A stretch of 64,000 bases of DNA from Massilibacteroides vaginae. GTDB lineage: Bacteria; Bacteroidota; Bacteroidia; Bacteroidales; Tannerellaceae. The number at the start of each line of letters is the position of its first letter. Position 1 is the first letter of the stretch. The position numbers were made by a program, and so were the translations under genes. The notes under the pieces are model-generated. The model saw only the letters and a program-made list of their open reading frames with translations. It was not told the DNA's origin and searched no databases. Below are positions 1-9,303 of the stretch, one piece after another. The stretch lies in the NCBI RefSeq assembly GCF_900178525.1, contig NZ_FXDJ01000008.1, forward strand, positions 191,001 through 255,000, given 5' to 3'.

Positions 1-1
1 T

Positions 2-604
2 TTCGTAAATATGCTTGATTCTGTATTTATTGTTCCACCATTATTTGACGATAGCTATTATGGACAGGTTATTCATGAGATTCGTGAAATGACGATTATG
101 AATATGGGTAACTATGCGCACGGTAACCAGCCGATTCAACACATGATTTATATGTATAACTATGCCGGTGAACCCTGGAAAGCTCAATATTGGTTGCGCG
201 AAGTTATGAACAGAATGTACACGCCGGGACCTGATGGCTATTGTGGAGATGAAGACAACGGACAAACTTCCGCCTGGTATGTTTTCTCTGCTTTAGGTTT
301 CTATCCTGTATGTCCGGGAACTGACGAATATGTGATGGGAGCACCATTGTTTAAGAAAGCTACATTGCACTTCGAGAATGGTAAAAAATTTGTAATCAAC
401 GCACCGGAAAACAACAGCAAGAATGTTTATATGGAGTCTGTAAAACTTAACGGACAAAACTATACGAAAAACTATCTGAAACATGCTGATCTGCATAACG
501 GTGGTGTGCTTGACGTAAAAATGAGCGATAAACCGGCCACAAACAGAGGTGTTAACGCTGAAGATTTTCCTTACTCGTTCTCCGTGAATGAAAAGAAAAA
601 ATAA
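2..604 (+). CDS. GH92 alpha-mannosidase family protein, C-terminal part (5' end outside window)
   Basis: The reading frame is open from the left edge, so only the last 200 or so residues of a roughly 750-residue protein are seen. The family hallmark of the GH92 (alpha/alpha)6 domain is present: H-x2-YMYNYAGEPWK, then YCGDEDNGQTSAWYVFSALGFYP and PGTDEYVMGAPLF. The Asp residues of GDED correspond to the region that supplies the catalytic base in characterised GH92 enzymes, which are calcium-dependent exo-alpha-mannosidases acting on N-glycan or yeast mannan side chains. The tail after GAPLF is the usual C-terminal beta-sandwich. A second GH92 gene starts 3 bp downstream, so the two are surely co-transcribed. 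Linkage specificity cannot be read from this fragment. Confidence 0.93.
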   Translation, partial: FVNMLDSVFIVPPLFDDSYYGQVIHEIREMTIMNMGNYAHGNQPIQHMIYMYNYAGEPWKAQYWLREVMNRMYTPGPDGYCGDEDNGQTSAWYVFSALGFYPVCPGTDEYVMGAPLFKKATLHFENGKKFVINAPENNSKNVYMESVKLNGQNYTKNYLKHADLHNGGVLDVKMSDKPATNRGVNAEDFPYSFSVNEKKK

Positions 605-607
605 GTT

Positions 608-2869
608 ATGAAGAAAATTTTAATCGCATCTTTAGTATTACTTGGCTTTGCATCCTGTCAAACACAGGATGCAAACAAAAAGTCTCTCATGACACCCGTA
701 GACTATGTAAATCCGTACATGGGGAATATCAGTCACCTTTTGGTTCCTACTTATCCAACAGTTCATTTGCCGAACAGTATGCTTCGTGTTTATCCCGAAC
801 GTGCTGATTATACGGGCGACATGTTGAATGGGTTACCATTAATAGTTACAAGTCACCGGGGTAGTTCTGCCTTTAACCTCAGTCCGGTAAGCGGCGAAAT
901 TCAGCAAGCACAATCCATTGTGCAATACAGCTACGATCAGGAAGTGATCAAGCCATATCGCTATCAGGTATATCTGGATGATGCTGGAGTGCAGGTGGAT
1001 TATGCGCCATCGTCGCAAAGTGCAGTTTATACAATTGAATTCGGCTCGGATGCTCCGGCTCACCTTATTTTCAACAGTCGTAATGGTGCGTTGAAAATAA
1101 AAGATAATTCAGTGAGAGGATTCCAATACGTCGATAAAACAACAAAAGTGTATCTCTATGCCGAAACCGAACAAACACCGGAGAAATCGGGTGTGGTGAA
1201 AGAAGGAAACACGGTGTACAGCGAAACAACAGTGGAAGGACAAAATGCCGCTGCTATTCTATCGTTTACAGTTGGAACACAGAAAGTTAACCTCCGTTAT
1301 GGTATTTCTTTTATCAGCGAAGAACAGGCTAAGAAAAATCTGGAACGTGAAATAAATACCTACAATGTTGAAACTATTGCTGAAGCCGGACGAACTATCT
1401 GGAATGAAGCCTTAGGCAAGATCAGTGTAGAGAGTGGGGCAGAGGAAGACATGATTGTTTTCTATACCTCATTGTATCGTTGCTTTGAACGCCCGGTATG
1501 TTTGAGCGAAGACGGTCACTATTACAGTGCTTTCGATGGCAATATTCACGCTGACGAAGGTCGTCCTTTTTATACCGACGATTGGATTTGGGATACCTAT
1601 CGCGCAACACATCCGTTGCGTATATTGATTGATCCGAAACGGGAAAACGATATGATCAATTCATTCCTGTTGATGGCTCAACAAATGGGAGACGATTGGA
1701 TGCCAACCTTCCCGGAAGTAACCGGAGACTCAAGAAGAATGAATTCAAACCACGGTGTAGCAACCGTAATCGATGCTTATCTGAAGGGCGTTCGCGGTTT
1801 TGATCTGGAATATGCCTATGAGGCTTGCCGAAAAGGGATTGAAGAAAAAACATTGATTCCCTGGACAGGAGCTCCTGCCGGTTGGCTTGATGCTTTTTAT
1901 AAGGAACAAGGCTATTTTCCGGCCTTAAAACCGGGCGAAAAGGAAACTGTAGCAAATGTTTCATCATGGGAGAAGAGACAACCCATAGCGGTTACCTTGG
2001 GAACAGCCTACGATCAATGGTGTTTATCACTGATTGCCCGCGAATTAGGACGCACCGAAGAGGCCGATCATTATCTGGCTTGCTCATACAACTATCGCAA
2101 TGTGTTTCATCCGGAAACCAAATTTTTCCACCCAAAAGATAAAGACGGCAATTTTATTGAAGGATTAGATTATCGTTACTCCGGTGGTTTGGGCGCGCGC
2201 GATTATTACGATGAAAACAATGGATATGTTTACCGTTGGGATGTTCAGCACAACATTGGCGATCTGGTAACGCTGATTGGCGGAAACAAATCGTTTACCG
2301 ATGCACTCGACGATATGTTCAACACACCGTTAGGTATGTCTAAATGGCAATTTTACGCCACGCTGCCGGATCATACCGGTAATGTGGGGCAATTCTCAAT
2401 GGCCAATGAACCCAGTTTGCATATACCTTATCTTTACAACTATGCCGGTCAACCCTGGAAAACGCAGAAACGCATTCGCGTTTTGCTTGATCAATGGTTC
2501 AGAAACGACCTGATGGGCGTGCCCGGCGACGAAGATGGGGGAGGGATGTCTGCTTTTGTAGCCTTCAGTCAGCTTGGTTTTTATCCGGTAACTCCCGGTT
2601 CTCCTACCTATAATATAGGAAGTCCGGTATTTCCGTATGCCAAAATAGATCTGGGCGAAGGTAAGTTTTTCGAAATAAAAGCCATAAATGCTTCAAAGGA
2701 AAACAAATATATCCAGTCTGCTAAATTAAATGGCAAAGACCATGATAAAGCATGGTTCAGTCATGAAGATATGGCTTCAGGAGGTGTTTTGGAAGTGGTA
2801 ATGGGACCAAAGGCAAACAAAAATTGGGGTACAAAAACTCCGCCGCCATCGGCAGTAGCCAAGCCTTGA
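608..2869 (+). CDS. GH92 family glycoside hydrolase lipoprotein (putative alpha-mannosidase)
   Basis: 753 residues, full length for GH92. The N-terminus is a lipoprotein signal (MKKILIASLVLLGFASC, lipobox FASC), so the enzyme should be periplasmic or on the cell surface. The N-terminal beta-sandwich starts at VDYVNPYMG; the catalytic domain includes DDWIWDTYRATHPL, NEPSLHIPYLYNYAGQPWK and GVPGDEDGGGMSAF. The acidic GDED motif is kept, but the usual SAWYVFSALG reads SAFVAFSQLG and the N-terminal segment (GNISHLLVPTYPTVHLPNSM) departs from the common GH92 pattern, so this may be a divergent subgroup. It lies 3 bp after another GH92 gene. The gene ends before a 21-bp-phased repeat and a bidirectional terminator. 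Activity on alpha-mannosides is inferred from the family. Confidence 0.9.
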   Translation: MKKILIASLVLLGFASCQTQDANKKSLMTPVDYVNPYMGNISHLLVPTYPTVHLPNSMLRVYPERADYTGDMLNGLPLIVTSHRGSSAFNLSPVSGEIQQAQSIVQYSYDQEVIKPYRYQVYLDDAGVQVDYAPSSQSAVYTIEFGSDAPAHLIFNSRNGALKIKDNSVRGFQYVDKTTKVYLYAETEQTPEKSGVVKEGNTVYSETTVEGQNAAAILSFTVGTQKVNLRYGISFISEEQAKKNLEREINTYNVETIAEAGRTIWNEALGKISVESGAEEDMIVFYTSLYRCFERPVCLSEDGHYYSAFDGNIHADEGRPFYTDDWIWDTYRATHPLRILIDPKRENDMINSFLLMAQQMGDDWMPTFPEVTGDSRRMNSNHGVATVIDAYLKGVRGFDLEYAYEACRKGIEEKTLIPWTGAPAGWLDAFYKEQGYFPALKPGEKETVANVSSWEKRQPIAVTLGTAYDQWCLSLIARELGRTEEADHYLACSYNYRNVFHPETKFFHPKDKDGNFIEGLDYRYSGGLGARDYYDENNGYVYRWDVQHNIGDLVTLIGGNKSFTDALDDMFNTPLGMSKWQFYATLPDHTGNVGQFSMANEPSLHIPYLYNYAGQPWKTQKRIRVLLDQWFRNDLMGVPGDEDGGGMSAFVAFSQLGFYPVTPGSPTYNIGSPVFPYAKIDLGEGKFFEIKAINASKENKYIQSAKLNGKDHDKAWFSHEDMASGGVLEVVMGPKANKNWGTKTPPPSAVAKP

Positions 2870-2943
2870 AAAGTGCGAAAAATAACTGCAAAATAGCCTC
2901 TTTGGAAAGTACTGAAAAACAAGTAGTTATAAAGCCCGAAAAT

Positions 2944-3017
2944 ATAAAGGTTATTTTTCAAAACATAAAGGTTATTTTTTGAAAAATAAAGGATATGTTT
3001 TAAAAGATAAAGGATAT
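2944..3017 (+). repeat. Four-unit 21-bp-phased ATAAAGG array (copy A1)
   Basis: Four 11-bp cores start at 2944, 2965, 2986 and 3007, exactly 21 bp apart: two ATAAAGGTTAT followed by ATAAAGGATAT and ATAAAGGATAT. The 10-bp spacers are T-rich then A-rich. ACTGAA at 2911 is part of a left flank shared with copies A2 and A3. The array sits between the convergent GH92 and aminopeptidase genes, directly before a terminator hairpin. It is not coding. Function is unknown. Confidence 0.85.
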
Positions 3018-3022
3018 AAAAA

Positions 3023-3057
3023 AACAGCCCGATAATCATACGATTTATCGGGCTGTT
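3023..3057. terminator. Bidirectional Rho-independent terminator
   Basis: A perfect 13-bp stem, AACAGCCCGATAA (3023-3035) with TTATCGGGCTGTT (3045-3057), and a 9-nt loop. A T-run follows on the plus strand, and the A-run before it gives a T-run on the minus strand. It lies between two convergent genes and can serve both. Confidence 0.9.
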
Positions 3058-3070
3058 TTTTGTTGCTGAT

Positions 3071-4447
3071 TTAGCAATGTATTGCTTCAACTTCTTCCGT
3101 GCGCAGCGGAAGTTTCTTTCCTAACAATCTGGCGCCGGCTTCAGTGATCAGATAATCCTCTTCATTACGAATACCGCTAAAATCCTTGTAAGTTTCAAGC
3201 TTATCGTAGTTAATAAATTCAGTAAATTTATTTTCACTTCTCCACAGATCAATCAATTCCGGAATAAAATAGATTCCCGGCTCGATTGTTAACACAAAAC
3301 CCGGTTCCAGTTTTCTGCCTAAACGTAATGACTTACGTCCAAATTGTGTACTTTTGGCTCTGCCGTCATAACCTACGTATACTTCTCCCAGATTCTCCAT
3401 GTCATGAACATCAAGGCCCATCATGTGGCCAAGTCCGCAAGGCATAAACATGGCATGCGCACCGGCTTTAACCGCTTCCATAGCATCGCCTTTCATGAAT
3501 CCCATATCTTTAAGTCCTTCAACAATGGTCTTAACGGAAAGGTCATAAACATCCTCAAAAAGCACTCCCGGGCGCAATGCCGCAACAGCCGCTTCGTGGG
3601 CTGCTATGCTAATATCATAGATTTCTTTCTGGCGGGAAGTAAATTTCTTATCAGCCGGGATGGTAGAAGACATATCGCCGGCATAGCCCATTTCTGTTTC
3701 AGCCCCGGCATCTAAAAGCAACATATCGCCACTTTTTATTATATTGCCGTGGTAATGATTATGAAGCGTTTGTCCGTTAATCGTGGCGATAATAGGGAAA
3801 GACAATTGATAATCATTGGCATAGGCAACCTGAGCTACAGCCGCGGCAACTTCGCTTTCTTTGATTCCCGGGCGCACCATACGCATAGCAGTCAGGTGCA
3901 TATCTGCAGTAACAGTACAGGCTTTTTCAATTTCAACGATCTCTTCGTCAGTTTTATAGTTACGTTGATTTACAACACCTACAATAAAAGGAACGGAAGG
4001 TTTCTCTGTGCCCGGATAGATGCCCATCCAAGCCTGTAATTTTATTTGATGTTCGGCTCTGTAAGTAGGTAGATAATGGATTTCCTGTTTTTTGCTTTGC
4101 GCGTTCTTCAGGTAGTTTTGGATGTCTTTAGAAGGCAAAACTTCAGAAATTCCGGCAAGTCCGGAAAGTTCCTTCAGGCTTGGCTGAATTCCCATCCACA
4201 CGATTGCGTCGATAGTCAGTTCATCGCCAAAAATTATTTCGCGGTTATTATCAATATCTATAATTGCTGATAAGCCGGCGTGAGCAAGCCCAAAGAAGTA
4301 TAAGAACGTAGAATCTTGCCTGAAATGGTAGGTATTATCCGCATAATTCATTCCGCTTTCATCATTTCCCAAAAAAAGTAATAATCCTGATCCGATTGTT
4401 TCTTTTAATTTTGCCCGTCTGGCAATGTAAGTGTCTTTACTAAACAT
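3071..4447 (-). CDS. pepP: Xaa-Pro aminopeptidase (aminopeptidase P, M24B)
   Basis: 458 residues from the chosen ATG. An in-frame upstream start at 4483 lies at the -7 box and is rejected; ATG 4453 (two residues longer) is also possible. The enzyme removes N-terminal residues preceding proline. The N-terminal creatinase-like domain is followed by the pita-bread M24 domain with all five metal ligands recognisable: Asp in LLLDAGAE, Asp in YAGDMSSTIP, His in GLGHMMGLDVHD, Glu in LTIEPGIYFIP and Glu in GIRNEEDYLI. There is no signal peptide, so it is cytoplasmic. It appears monocistronic, with its own promoter and a strong terminator after the stop. Confidence 0.93.
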   Translation of the reverse strand: MFSKDTYIARRAKLKETIGSGLLLFLGNDESGMNYADNTYHFRQDSTFLYFFGLAHAGLSAIIDIDNNREIIFGDELTIDAIVWMGIQPSLKELSGLAGISEVLPSKDIQNYLKNAQSKKQEIHYLPTYRAEHQIKLQAWMGIYPGTEKPSVPFIVGVVNQRNYKTDEEIVEIEKACTVTADMHLTAMRMVRPGIKESEVAAAVAQVAYANDYQLSFPIIATINGQTLHNHYHGNIIKSGDMLLLDAGAETEMGYAGDMSSTIPADKKFTSRQKEIYDISIAAHEAAVAALRPGVLFEDVYDLSVKTIVEGLKDMGFMKGDAMEAVKAGAHAMFMPCGLGHMMGLDVHDMENLGEVYVGYDGRAKSTQFGRKSLRLGRKLEPGFVLTIEPGIYFIPELIDLWRSENKFTEFINYDKLETYKDFSGIRNEEDYLITEAGARLLGKKLPLRTEEVEAIHC

Positions 4448-4480
4448 ACGCATAAGTATCTGTGTTTTTAATGATACTAT

Positions 4481-4488
4481 CAAAGATA
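4481..4488 (-). promoter_or_regulatory. -7 box of the pepP promoter
   Basis: The minus strand reads TATCTTTG, matching the Bacteroidota -7 consensus TAnnTTTG. Transcription would start near 4474, leaving a leader of about 20-27 nt before the ATG at 4453 or 4447. No clear -33 TTTG is seen. Confidence 0.55.
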
Positions 4489-4603
4489 AATAAAATCCAA
4501 CTAAATGAATCGCTTATCTTATCTTTTATGTAATTTATAATCGCTATTATGTTTAATAGGATTATATAGCCTATACCGTATACTTATGTGAACTGTTTTT
4601 ATG

Positions 4604-5503
4604 TTATTGGAAATCAATGGATACACGTGTTCCCTCTTTTTCTTTTGAAATAATTTTAACTTGAGCGCCATAAAAATTTAATATACGAATGGCTAAACTC
4701 AATCCGATTCCATTTCCTGAAAATTCGCGTGTATTGCTTGCTCTGTAAAAAGGTTGGTAAATATTTTCTAATTCTTTTTCGGGGATTCCTATTCCGTGAT
4801 CAATAATTTCAAGCGTAGTGCCTCGCAAATCTAAATACACTAAGCCTTCGGAATATTTACAGGCATTCCCAATCAAGTTATCCAAGGCCATTCTCAACAA
4901 TTGCGGATTGGCCTCGATTGTAAGTGCAAAATTATCCATGGAAAAATGGACTCTTCCCTGCGCGTATTCCATCAATAAATTGGCAAGTTGAATGGGTTCA
5001 GTGTTGTTGTTCAACATTTCTTTTTCGCCATGCGCCAGAAACAATAAGTGTTTCATTAACAGGATCATTCGCTTTGTTTCGGAAGCAATTCGCCTTAAAG
5101 CGTTTTGATATTCAGTTGGGGTGCGCTCTTTCATCAGGCTTATTTCGCACTCTCCCTGTATGGCTGTAAGTGGATTGTTTACTTCATGCGAGGCATTCCG
5201 TATAAAGGCTTTTTCACTTTCGTAGGCATGGTCTATTCGTTCCGATATGCGTTTGGCGTAACGTTTACTGATGAAATAAACGGGTATGCCGCTAACACAA
5301 ATAAAAAGAACTGAAATCCAGGCTATTTGAGTTAATACATCTTTCCTGATTGCTTCAATTATCTGCTTATCTGATAGTACATATTGTTCGTGAATCGTAT
5401 TGATGCGGATTGAGACGACTAATGAGAATAGAATAAAGGCAATCATAATAACTCCTATGGTGACGCCTGTATAGAGAAATATTATTTTATTATTGGGCTT
5501 CAT
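4604..5503 (-). CDS. Sensor histidine kinase
   Basis: 299 residues. Two transmembrane segments (about 8-31 and 58-79) flank a very short extracytoplasmic loop of about 26 residues, so there is no room for a ligand-binding sensor domain. The H box is ASHEVNNP with the phosphorylated His at 106; the N box is NLIGNACKYS, the G1 box DHGIG (235-239) and the G2 box GNGIGL (263-268). All kinase motifs look intact. The start overlaps the end of the response regulator by 4 bp (ATGA), so the two proteins are a translationally coupled pair. It is the last gene of the long minus-strand cluster. With so small a loop it probably senses the membrane or a partner protein; the neighbouring envelope proteins are candidates (inference). 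Confidence 0.93.
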   Translation of the reverse strand: MKPNNKIIFLYTGVTIGVIMIAFILFSLVVSIRINTIHEQYVLSDKQIIEAIRKDVLTQIAWISVLFICVSGIPVYFISKRYAKRISERIDHAYESEKAFIRNASHEVNNPLTAIQGECEISLMKERTPTEYQNALRRIASETKRMILLMKHLLFLAHGEKEMLNNNTEPIQLANLLMEYAQGRVHFSMDNFALTIEANPQLLRMALDNLIGNACKYSEGLVYLDLRGTTLEIIDHGIGIPEKELENIYQPFYRASNTREFSGNGIGLSLAIRILNFYGAQVKIISKEKEGTRVSIDFQ

Positions 5504-6180
5504 GCTTCCATCATATAGCCTATTCCGACAACGGTTTGGATTAGTTTTTGTTTAAATCCCTTATCTATTTTAGCTCTTAAATAGTTTACATAAACATCGA
5601 CAACGTTCATGTTTCGTCCGGCTTCCTTATCCCAAACTTGCTTCAGTATATCTGAACGGCTTAAAGCAGTTCCTTGATTCGTAATCAAGTATTCTAATAA
5701 GCGAAATTCTCTTACTGTGAGGTTGATAGCCTTTCCTTTTCTTAACGCCCTACGCGAATTTACATCAAGAATCAGATCGGCACAAGTATACGAATTTGCT
5801 GCATTATCCTGTGGTTTGATTCGTCTGGCCAATGCATTAACCCGGGCTTCGAGTTCCAGAAAGCTAAAGGGCTTAACCAAATAGTCGTCGGCTCCGGCAT
5901 CCAATCCGTTTACAATGTCTTCTGTTGTGCCTAAAGCAGTTAACATAATAACCGGAGAGGTATATCCTTTTAACTGTCTGAATTCTTTACATAGTTCCAA
6001 CCCGTTTTTTTTAGGCATCATTATGTCGAGAATCAGGATGTCAAAATCTTCTTTCTTGATGAATTCCCAACCTTCGGCACCGTCAAACGCTACTGTAACT
6101 TCATGATTGGATTCTTGCAATCCTCTTTCGATAAAGGAAGATATGTTTTTTTCATCTTCAACAAGCAGTATTTTGGCCAT
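5500..6180 (-). CDS. OmpR/PhoB-type response regulator
   Basis: 226 residues. The receiver domain holds Asp52 (LILDIMMPKKNG) as phospho-acceptor, the acidic patch VEDE at 7-10, a conserved Thr81 and Lys103 (LVKPF). A C-terminal winged helix (about 130-224, with LTVREFRLLEYLI and VDVYVNYLRAKID) binds DNA. It is coupled to the histidine kinase by a 4-bp overlap. It starts only 24 bp after the stop of the Kelch lipoprotein and there is no promoter-like box in that gap, so it is probably read from the upstream signalling operon. Its targets are unknown; the locus itself is an obvious candidate. Confidence 0.94.
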   Translation of the reverse strand: MAKILLVEDEKNISSFIERGLQESNHEVTVAFDGAEGWEFIKKEDFDILILDIMMPKKNGLELCKEFRQLKGYTSPVIMLTALGTTEDIVNGLDAGADDYLVKPFSFLELEARVNALARRIKPQDNAANSYTCADLILDVNSRRALRKGKAINLTVREFRLLEYLITNQGTALSRSDILKQVWDKEAGRNMNVVDVYVNYLRAKIDKGFKQKLIQTVVGIGYMMEA

Positions 6181-6204
6181 AAGCGATCTCCCCTACTCTA
6201 ACTA

Positions 6205-8361
6205 TTAATTATCCCAATAAGGCCTGTAAGCAACGAAATGCCCTGCTCCGGTTCCTAAGCCAATGAAAATTTCATCATACAGCAGATATATGCAATGTAC
6301 TTTTTCATCTAAAACAGATAATAACATTTTTTGCGTCCAGGTATTATCCAAAACAGAATATTGCCAGATCTGACCGTTATTATCCACCACATAGATGTTG
6401 TCATTGTACATTACTCCACCAATAATTCTGGAAGCTCTTAAAGGTATCGATGCACAAGCATTCCATGATACACCAAAATCGTTAGAGAACCACATTTCCT
6501 TATTGTTTTGTGTTCTGTCCTTATTCGTAGATCCGAGACCGGCGTAAATGGTATTATTATTATGTACTACAGCAATCCCCCCGAATTGTGCTTTAGGAAT
6601 ATCCGATCTGAAACTCCATTTTTCGTCAAGTGAATTATACTGGCTTACTTCGTTGCTGATCACATCACCCTCCCGGAGTCCTCCAATATAATAAGCACTT
6701 TCCCCTAAGTTGCACCCTGCAGCAAATGCAATCGGATCCGGACTTAGCGCAGCATCTACCTTTGTCCAGATATTATCATACGTACTGTATTTGTAAAGAT
6801 TCTTTGAATAGCTGTCCGAAGCATTTTTCCCACCGAAAATATAAGCTATACGCGAAACAACAACAGGACTTTGTCCGAATACGCCTTCTTCGGGATAACC
6901 CTTCTTGCCAATCCATTTGCCTTGTATATAGTTATAACGCCATAATTCGGTTGTATAGTTTGTGCCTTTATCGCCACCCAGAAGGAATCCGTCTACGTTG
7001 GAATGAAAGAAAGTACAGCTACCCTGTGTGAGTTCAATATCTAGTCCTTCAAGTTTCCTGTAAACATCGGGTGTTTCAATGCGTTTCACCTTTTCGCTAT
7101 ATACGGTCTTTACTGAATTTTTGGCATACGCTCTTATGTAATAAATAGTATTACCTTTCATTTTGCTTATAACACCCGAAAATTGTTTCTTTCCGGAACT
7201 TAACGGCATAATGTTATCTGTTGAATCGGGAGTAGCGTTTGTTGTTGACCAACAGAACCCTGATTCTACAACAGGACTACGTCCTTCATCTAATACAGTG
7301 CCTGTAATTTCCACAGTACCTTTTCCGAGGATATGCGTGTCACTGATGCGAACCAAAGGATAATCGCTTTTTACAGAGAATACGGTATCGGTTTCGCTAT
7401 ATGCAACACCAAACTTATTTTTTGCATAAGCACGAATGTGATATTCGAATTGATTAGATAAGTTTATTATTTTCCCTTCAAAAGCACCTGCACCTGCACC
7501 ACAATGAATCGTGTCGTTTTCTATTGTAGGTAGTTTACCATCTTCTATTTTATAACAAAAACCTCTTTCCAAAACAGGTACGTCTCCTTCATTTTCAACT
7601 TTGGCTTTAAATGTTGCGTCATAGAAATTGATTTCTACAGCAGCTAATTGAGCCACTTTAGGTAAACCACTTGATGTGATAAAGCTTTTTTCTTCACCCC
7701 AAAAATAGCCAAAAGTATTTTCTACAAAGGCCTTTACATAATATGTAGTATTGGGATTCAGCATGGTTACATTACAAATAAATGAATCTTTTTCCATTTC
7801 ACTATATATAATAGTGTCTGGTGTTGCTGCTCCTGATTTAAGAGAAAGAAAAACGCCCCTGTTCTTGATGCTTCCTTCACCATGCAGTCCTATTTCACCT
7901 CCAACATCAACGGTAGATGCGGTTACGTTTTTAGGTTCGAATGTAGTTACGGTTCCTAAACCATCCGCTGTGTTTACAACTTCGGTTTCACCTAATCCAA
8001 TCCCTTTTTTATTTTTTGCATAAGGAGCAACGTAATACGTAGAATTGTTATCTAATCCCTCAATTTTTGCCGTAAAAACACCTTTGCCTTTTCCTACACT
8101 GATATTTTCAGCTTTTGTGGTATCAATAGCCGTGTCTTTACTCCAGTAAACCCCATATTCTGTAACCGGCATACCATTTTCTTTTAGCACTTCGGCCGAA
8201 ATCGTAATGGTAGTTGCGGTTTTACCTTCAATTTTAAGTGTTTGAATTTCGGGTGCCTTTGCATTTATTATGTCAGTAGGTAGATTTGGATCTGAAAGAC
8301 AGCTTGTCCAACAAATCAAACAAAACAAGGCAGCTATATGGAACGTATATTTTTTTTTCAT
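6205..8361 (-). CDS. Surface lipoprotein with FN3-like repeats and Kelch-like propeller
   Basis: 718 residues. The N-terminus is a lipoprotein signal with lipobox WTSC near residue 20. Residues of about 35-430 form four repeats of 90-100 residues that share a beta-sandwich pattern resembling fibronectin type III: each has a GVYW, GVF, GFCY or GFCW strand, a (T/Y)YY(V/I)(R/K/A)AYAKN-type strand and a closing acidic loop. Residues 430-718 contain Kelch-type blades (LWRYNYIQGKW, LYKYSTYDNIW, VSQYNSLDEKW, IWQYSVLDNTW), suggesting a beta-propeller. Such proteins bind ligands or partners and have no catalytic motif. The gene lies between the kinase/envelope protein genes and a two-component system, so it may be a surface sensor for the locus (inference). 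Confidence 0.82.
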   Translation of the reverse strand: MKKKYTFHIAALFCLICWTSCLSDPNLPTDIINAKAPEIQTLKIEGKTATTITISAEVLKENGMPVTEYGVYWSKDTAIDTTKAENISVGKGKGVFTAKIEGLDNNSTYYVAPYAKNKKGIGLGETEVVNTADGLGTVTTFEPKNVTASTVDVGGEIGLHGEGSIKNRGVFLSLKSGAATPDTIIYSEMEKDSFICNVTMLNPNTTYYVKAFVENTFGYFWGEEKSFITSSGLPKVAQLAAVEINFYDATFKAKVENEGDVPVLERGFCYKIEDGKLPTIENDTIHCGAGAGAFEGKIINLSNQFEYHIRAYAKNKFGVAYSETDTVFSVKSDYPLVRISDTHILGKGTVEITGTVLDEGRSPVVESGFCWSTTNATPDSTDNIMPLSSGKKQFSGVISKMKGNTIYYIRAYAKNSVKTVYSEKVKRIETPDVYRKLEGLDIELTQGSCTFFHSNVDGFLLGGDKGTNYTTELWRYNYIQGKWIGKKGYPEEGVFGQSPVVVSRIAYIFGGKNASDSYSKNLYKYSTYDNIWTKVDAALSPDPIAFAAGCNLGESAYYIGGLREGDVISNEVSQYNSLDEKWSFRSDIPKAQFGGIAVVHNNNTIYAGLGSTNKDRTQNNKEMWFSNDFGVSWNACASIPLRASRIIGGVMYNDNIYVVDNNGQIWQYSVLDNTWTQKMLLSVLDEKVHCIYLLYDEIFIGLGTGAGHFVAYRPYWDN

Positions 8362-8373
8362 TTGATTAAGCTC

Positions 8374-9297
8374 TTAGAAGTAAACACCAATTCCCGCATT
8401 TAGATCAACATATTTAAAATTCACAGTATGAAGTCCGGTACTTACAAATGTTTTTCCGAAGCTCCATATAAAATCAAATTCGGCAACAACACCTTTGTGA
8501 GAAGCTTCTATATTCTTACTCCAGCCTTCACTGCTTTTCTGATCGTCTTTATATATATTGTAATGCCATAATAAATCCCTCATTCCATAACCTACCCCTA
8601 AAGATGTATGGATCAGATCAGACCATTTGTAGATCACACCGGCGGTTCCTATATGGCAATTTATCTTATCCTTGTCAAAACTATACAATTCCTGAACGGG
8701 AGAAACAAAACCCTGATTATTGTTTTCCGCATCAGAGTTAGCAAATGACAGGTTGGATTTCATCCTTGCGTACCATCCCCATTTTTTTCCAAGAGAGCCA
8801 ACGCTGATTCCAAAAGGGGCTTCTATAGAATAACTATAGCCGATAAAAAAAGTAGACTGTTTTTCCTTTTTAAGAACAGCCTGATCATACAACCCTGTCA
8901 GGTCCGTGTCTTTAGCCAGATAGGAAAGACGCTGAGTCCAATAGGAAGCCAGCGTTTTATTTTGAGGCACTCCGATTCCTTCTTTGTGATAATAGATTAG
9001 GTTTCTGATTGCCAGCGTATCATTTTCGGCACTTTTCGTAGTCAGACAGTCGTAACATTTTGTGACTAAGGAGCGCATGGATATTCTCATTTCCGGTTTC
9101 TGCATCCATATTTCAGTGATTTTATTAATGCTATACAGATCACAGTTTACAACCCCCTCTTCATACCACATTTTTGCATCACTGTAGTTAGCGCGTGCTA
9201 AGGCTTCATCACCTTTTTTATTATATTCTGTTATTTGTTGTCCTGTTACTGAAAAAGTAACCATGCTTAGAAATACTAAAATCCAGCCTTTTTTCAT
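8374..9297 (-). CDS. Envelope protein with TPR/Sel1-like N-terminus and beta-rich C-terminus
   Basis: 307 residues, starting with a signal peptide (MKKGWILVFLSMVTFSVTGQ) and no lipobox. The N-terminal half has helical repeats like TPR or Sel1: GDEALARANYSDAKMWYEEG and YYHKEGIGVPQNKTLASYW. From about residue 150 the sequence alternates polar and hydrophobic residues and ends in an aromatic residue (GIGVYF), as in small outer-membrane beta-barrels. It lies 6 bp after the Ser/Thr kinase gene and 12 bp before the Kelch lipoprotein gene, so the three are co-expressed. A role as partner or anchor of the kinase's extracytoplasmic part is an inference; no enzyme function is seen. Confidence 0.75.
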   Translation of the reverse strand: MKKGWILVFLSMVTFSVTGQQITEYNKKGDEALARANYSDAKMWYEEGVVNCDLYSINKITEIWMQKPEMRISMRSLVTKCYDCLTTKSAENDTLAIRNLIYYHKEGIGVPQNKTLASYWTQRLSYLAKDTDLTGLYDQAVLKKEKQSTFFIGYSYSIEAPFGISVGSLGKKWGWYARMKSNLSFANSDAENNNQGFVSPVQELYSFDKDKINCHIGTAGVIYKWSDLIHTSLGVGYGMRDLLWHYNIYKDDQKSSEGWSKNIEASHKGVVAEFDFIWSFGKTFVSTGLHTVNFKYVDLNAGIGVYF

Positions 9298-9303
9298 TTA
9301 TTG

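Noticed and set aside
2761-3090. Minus-strand reading frame of 109 codons with similar heptads
   Set aside because: It reads through the terminator and repeat array A1 and overlaps the end of the GH92 gene; no ribosome site or known domain.
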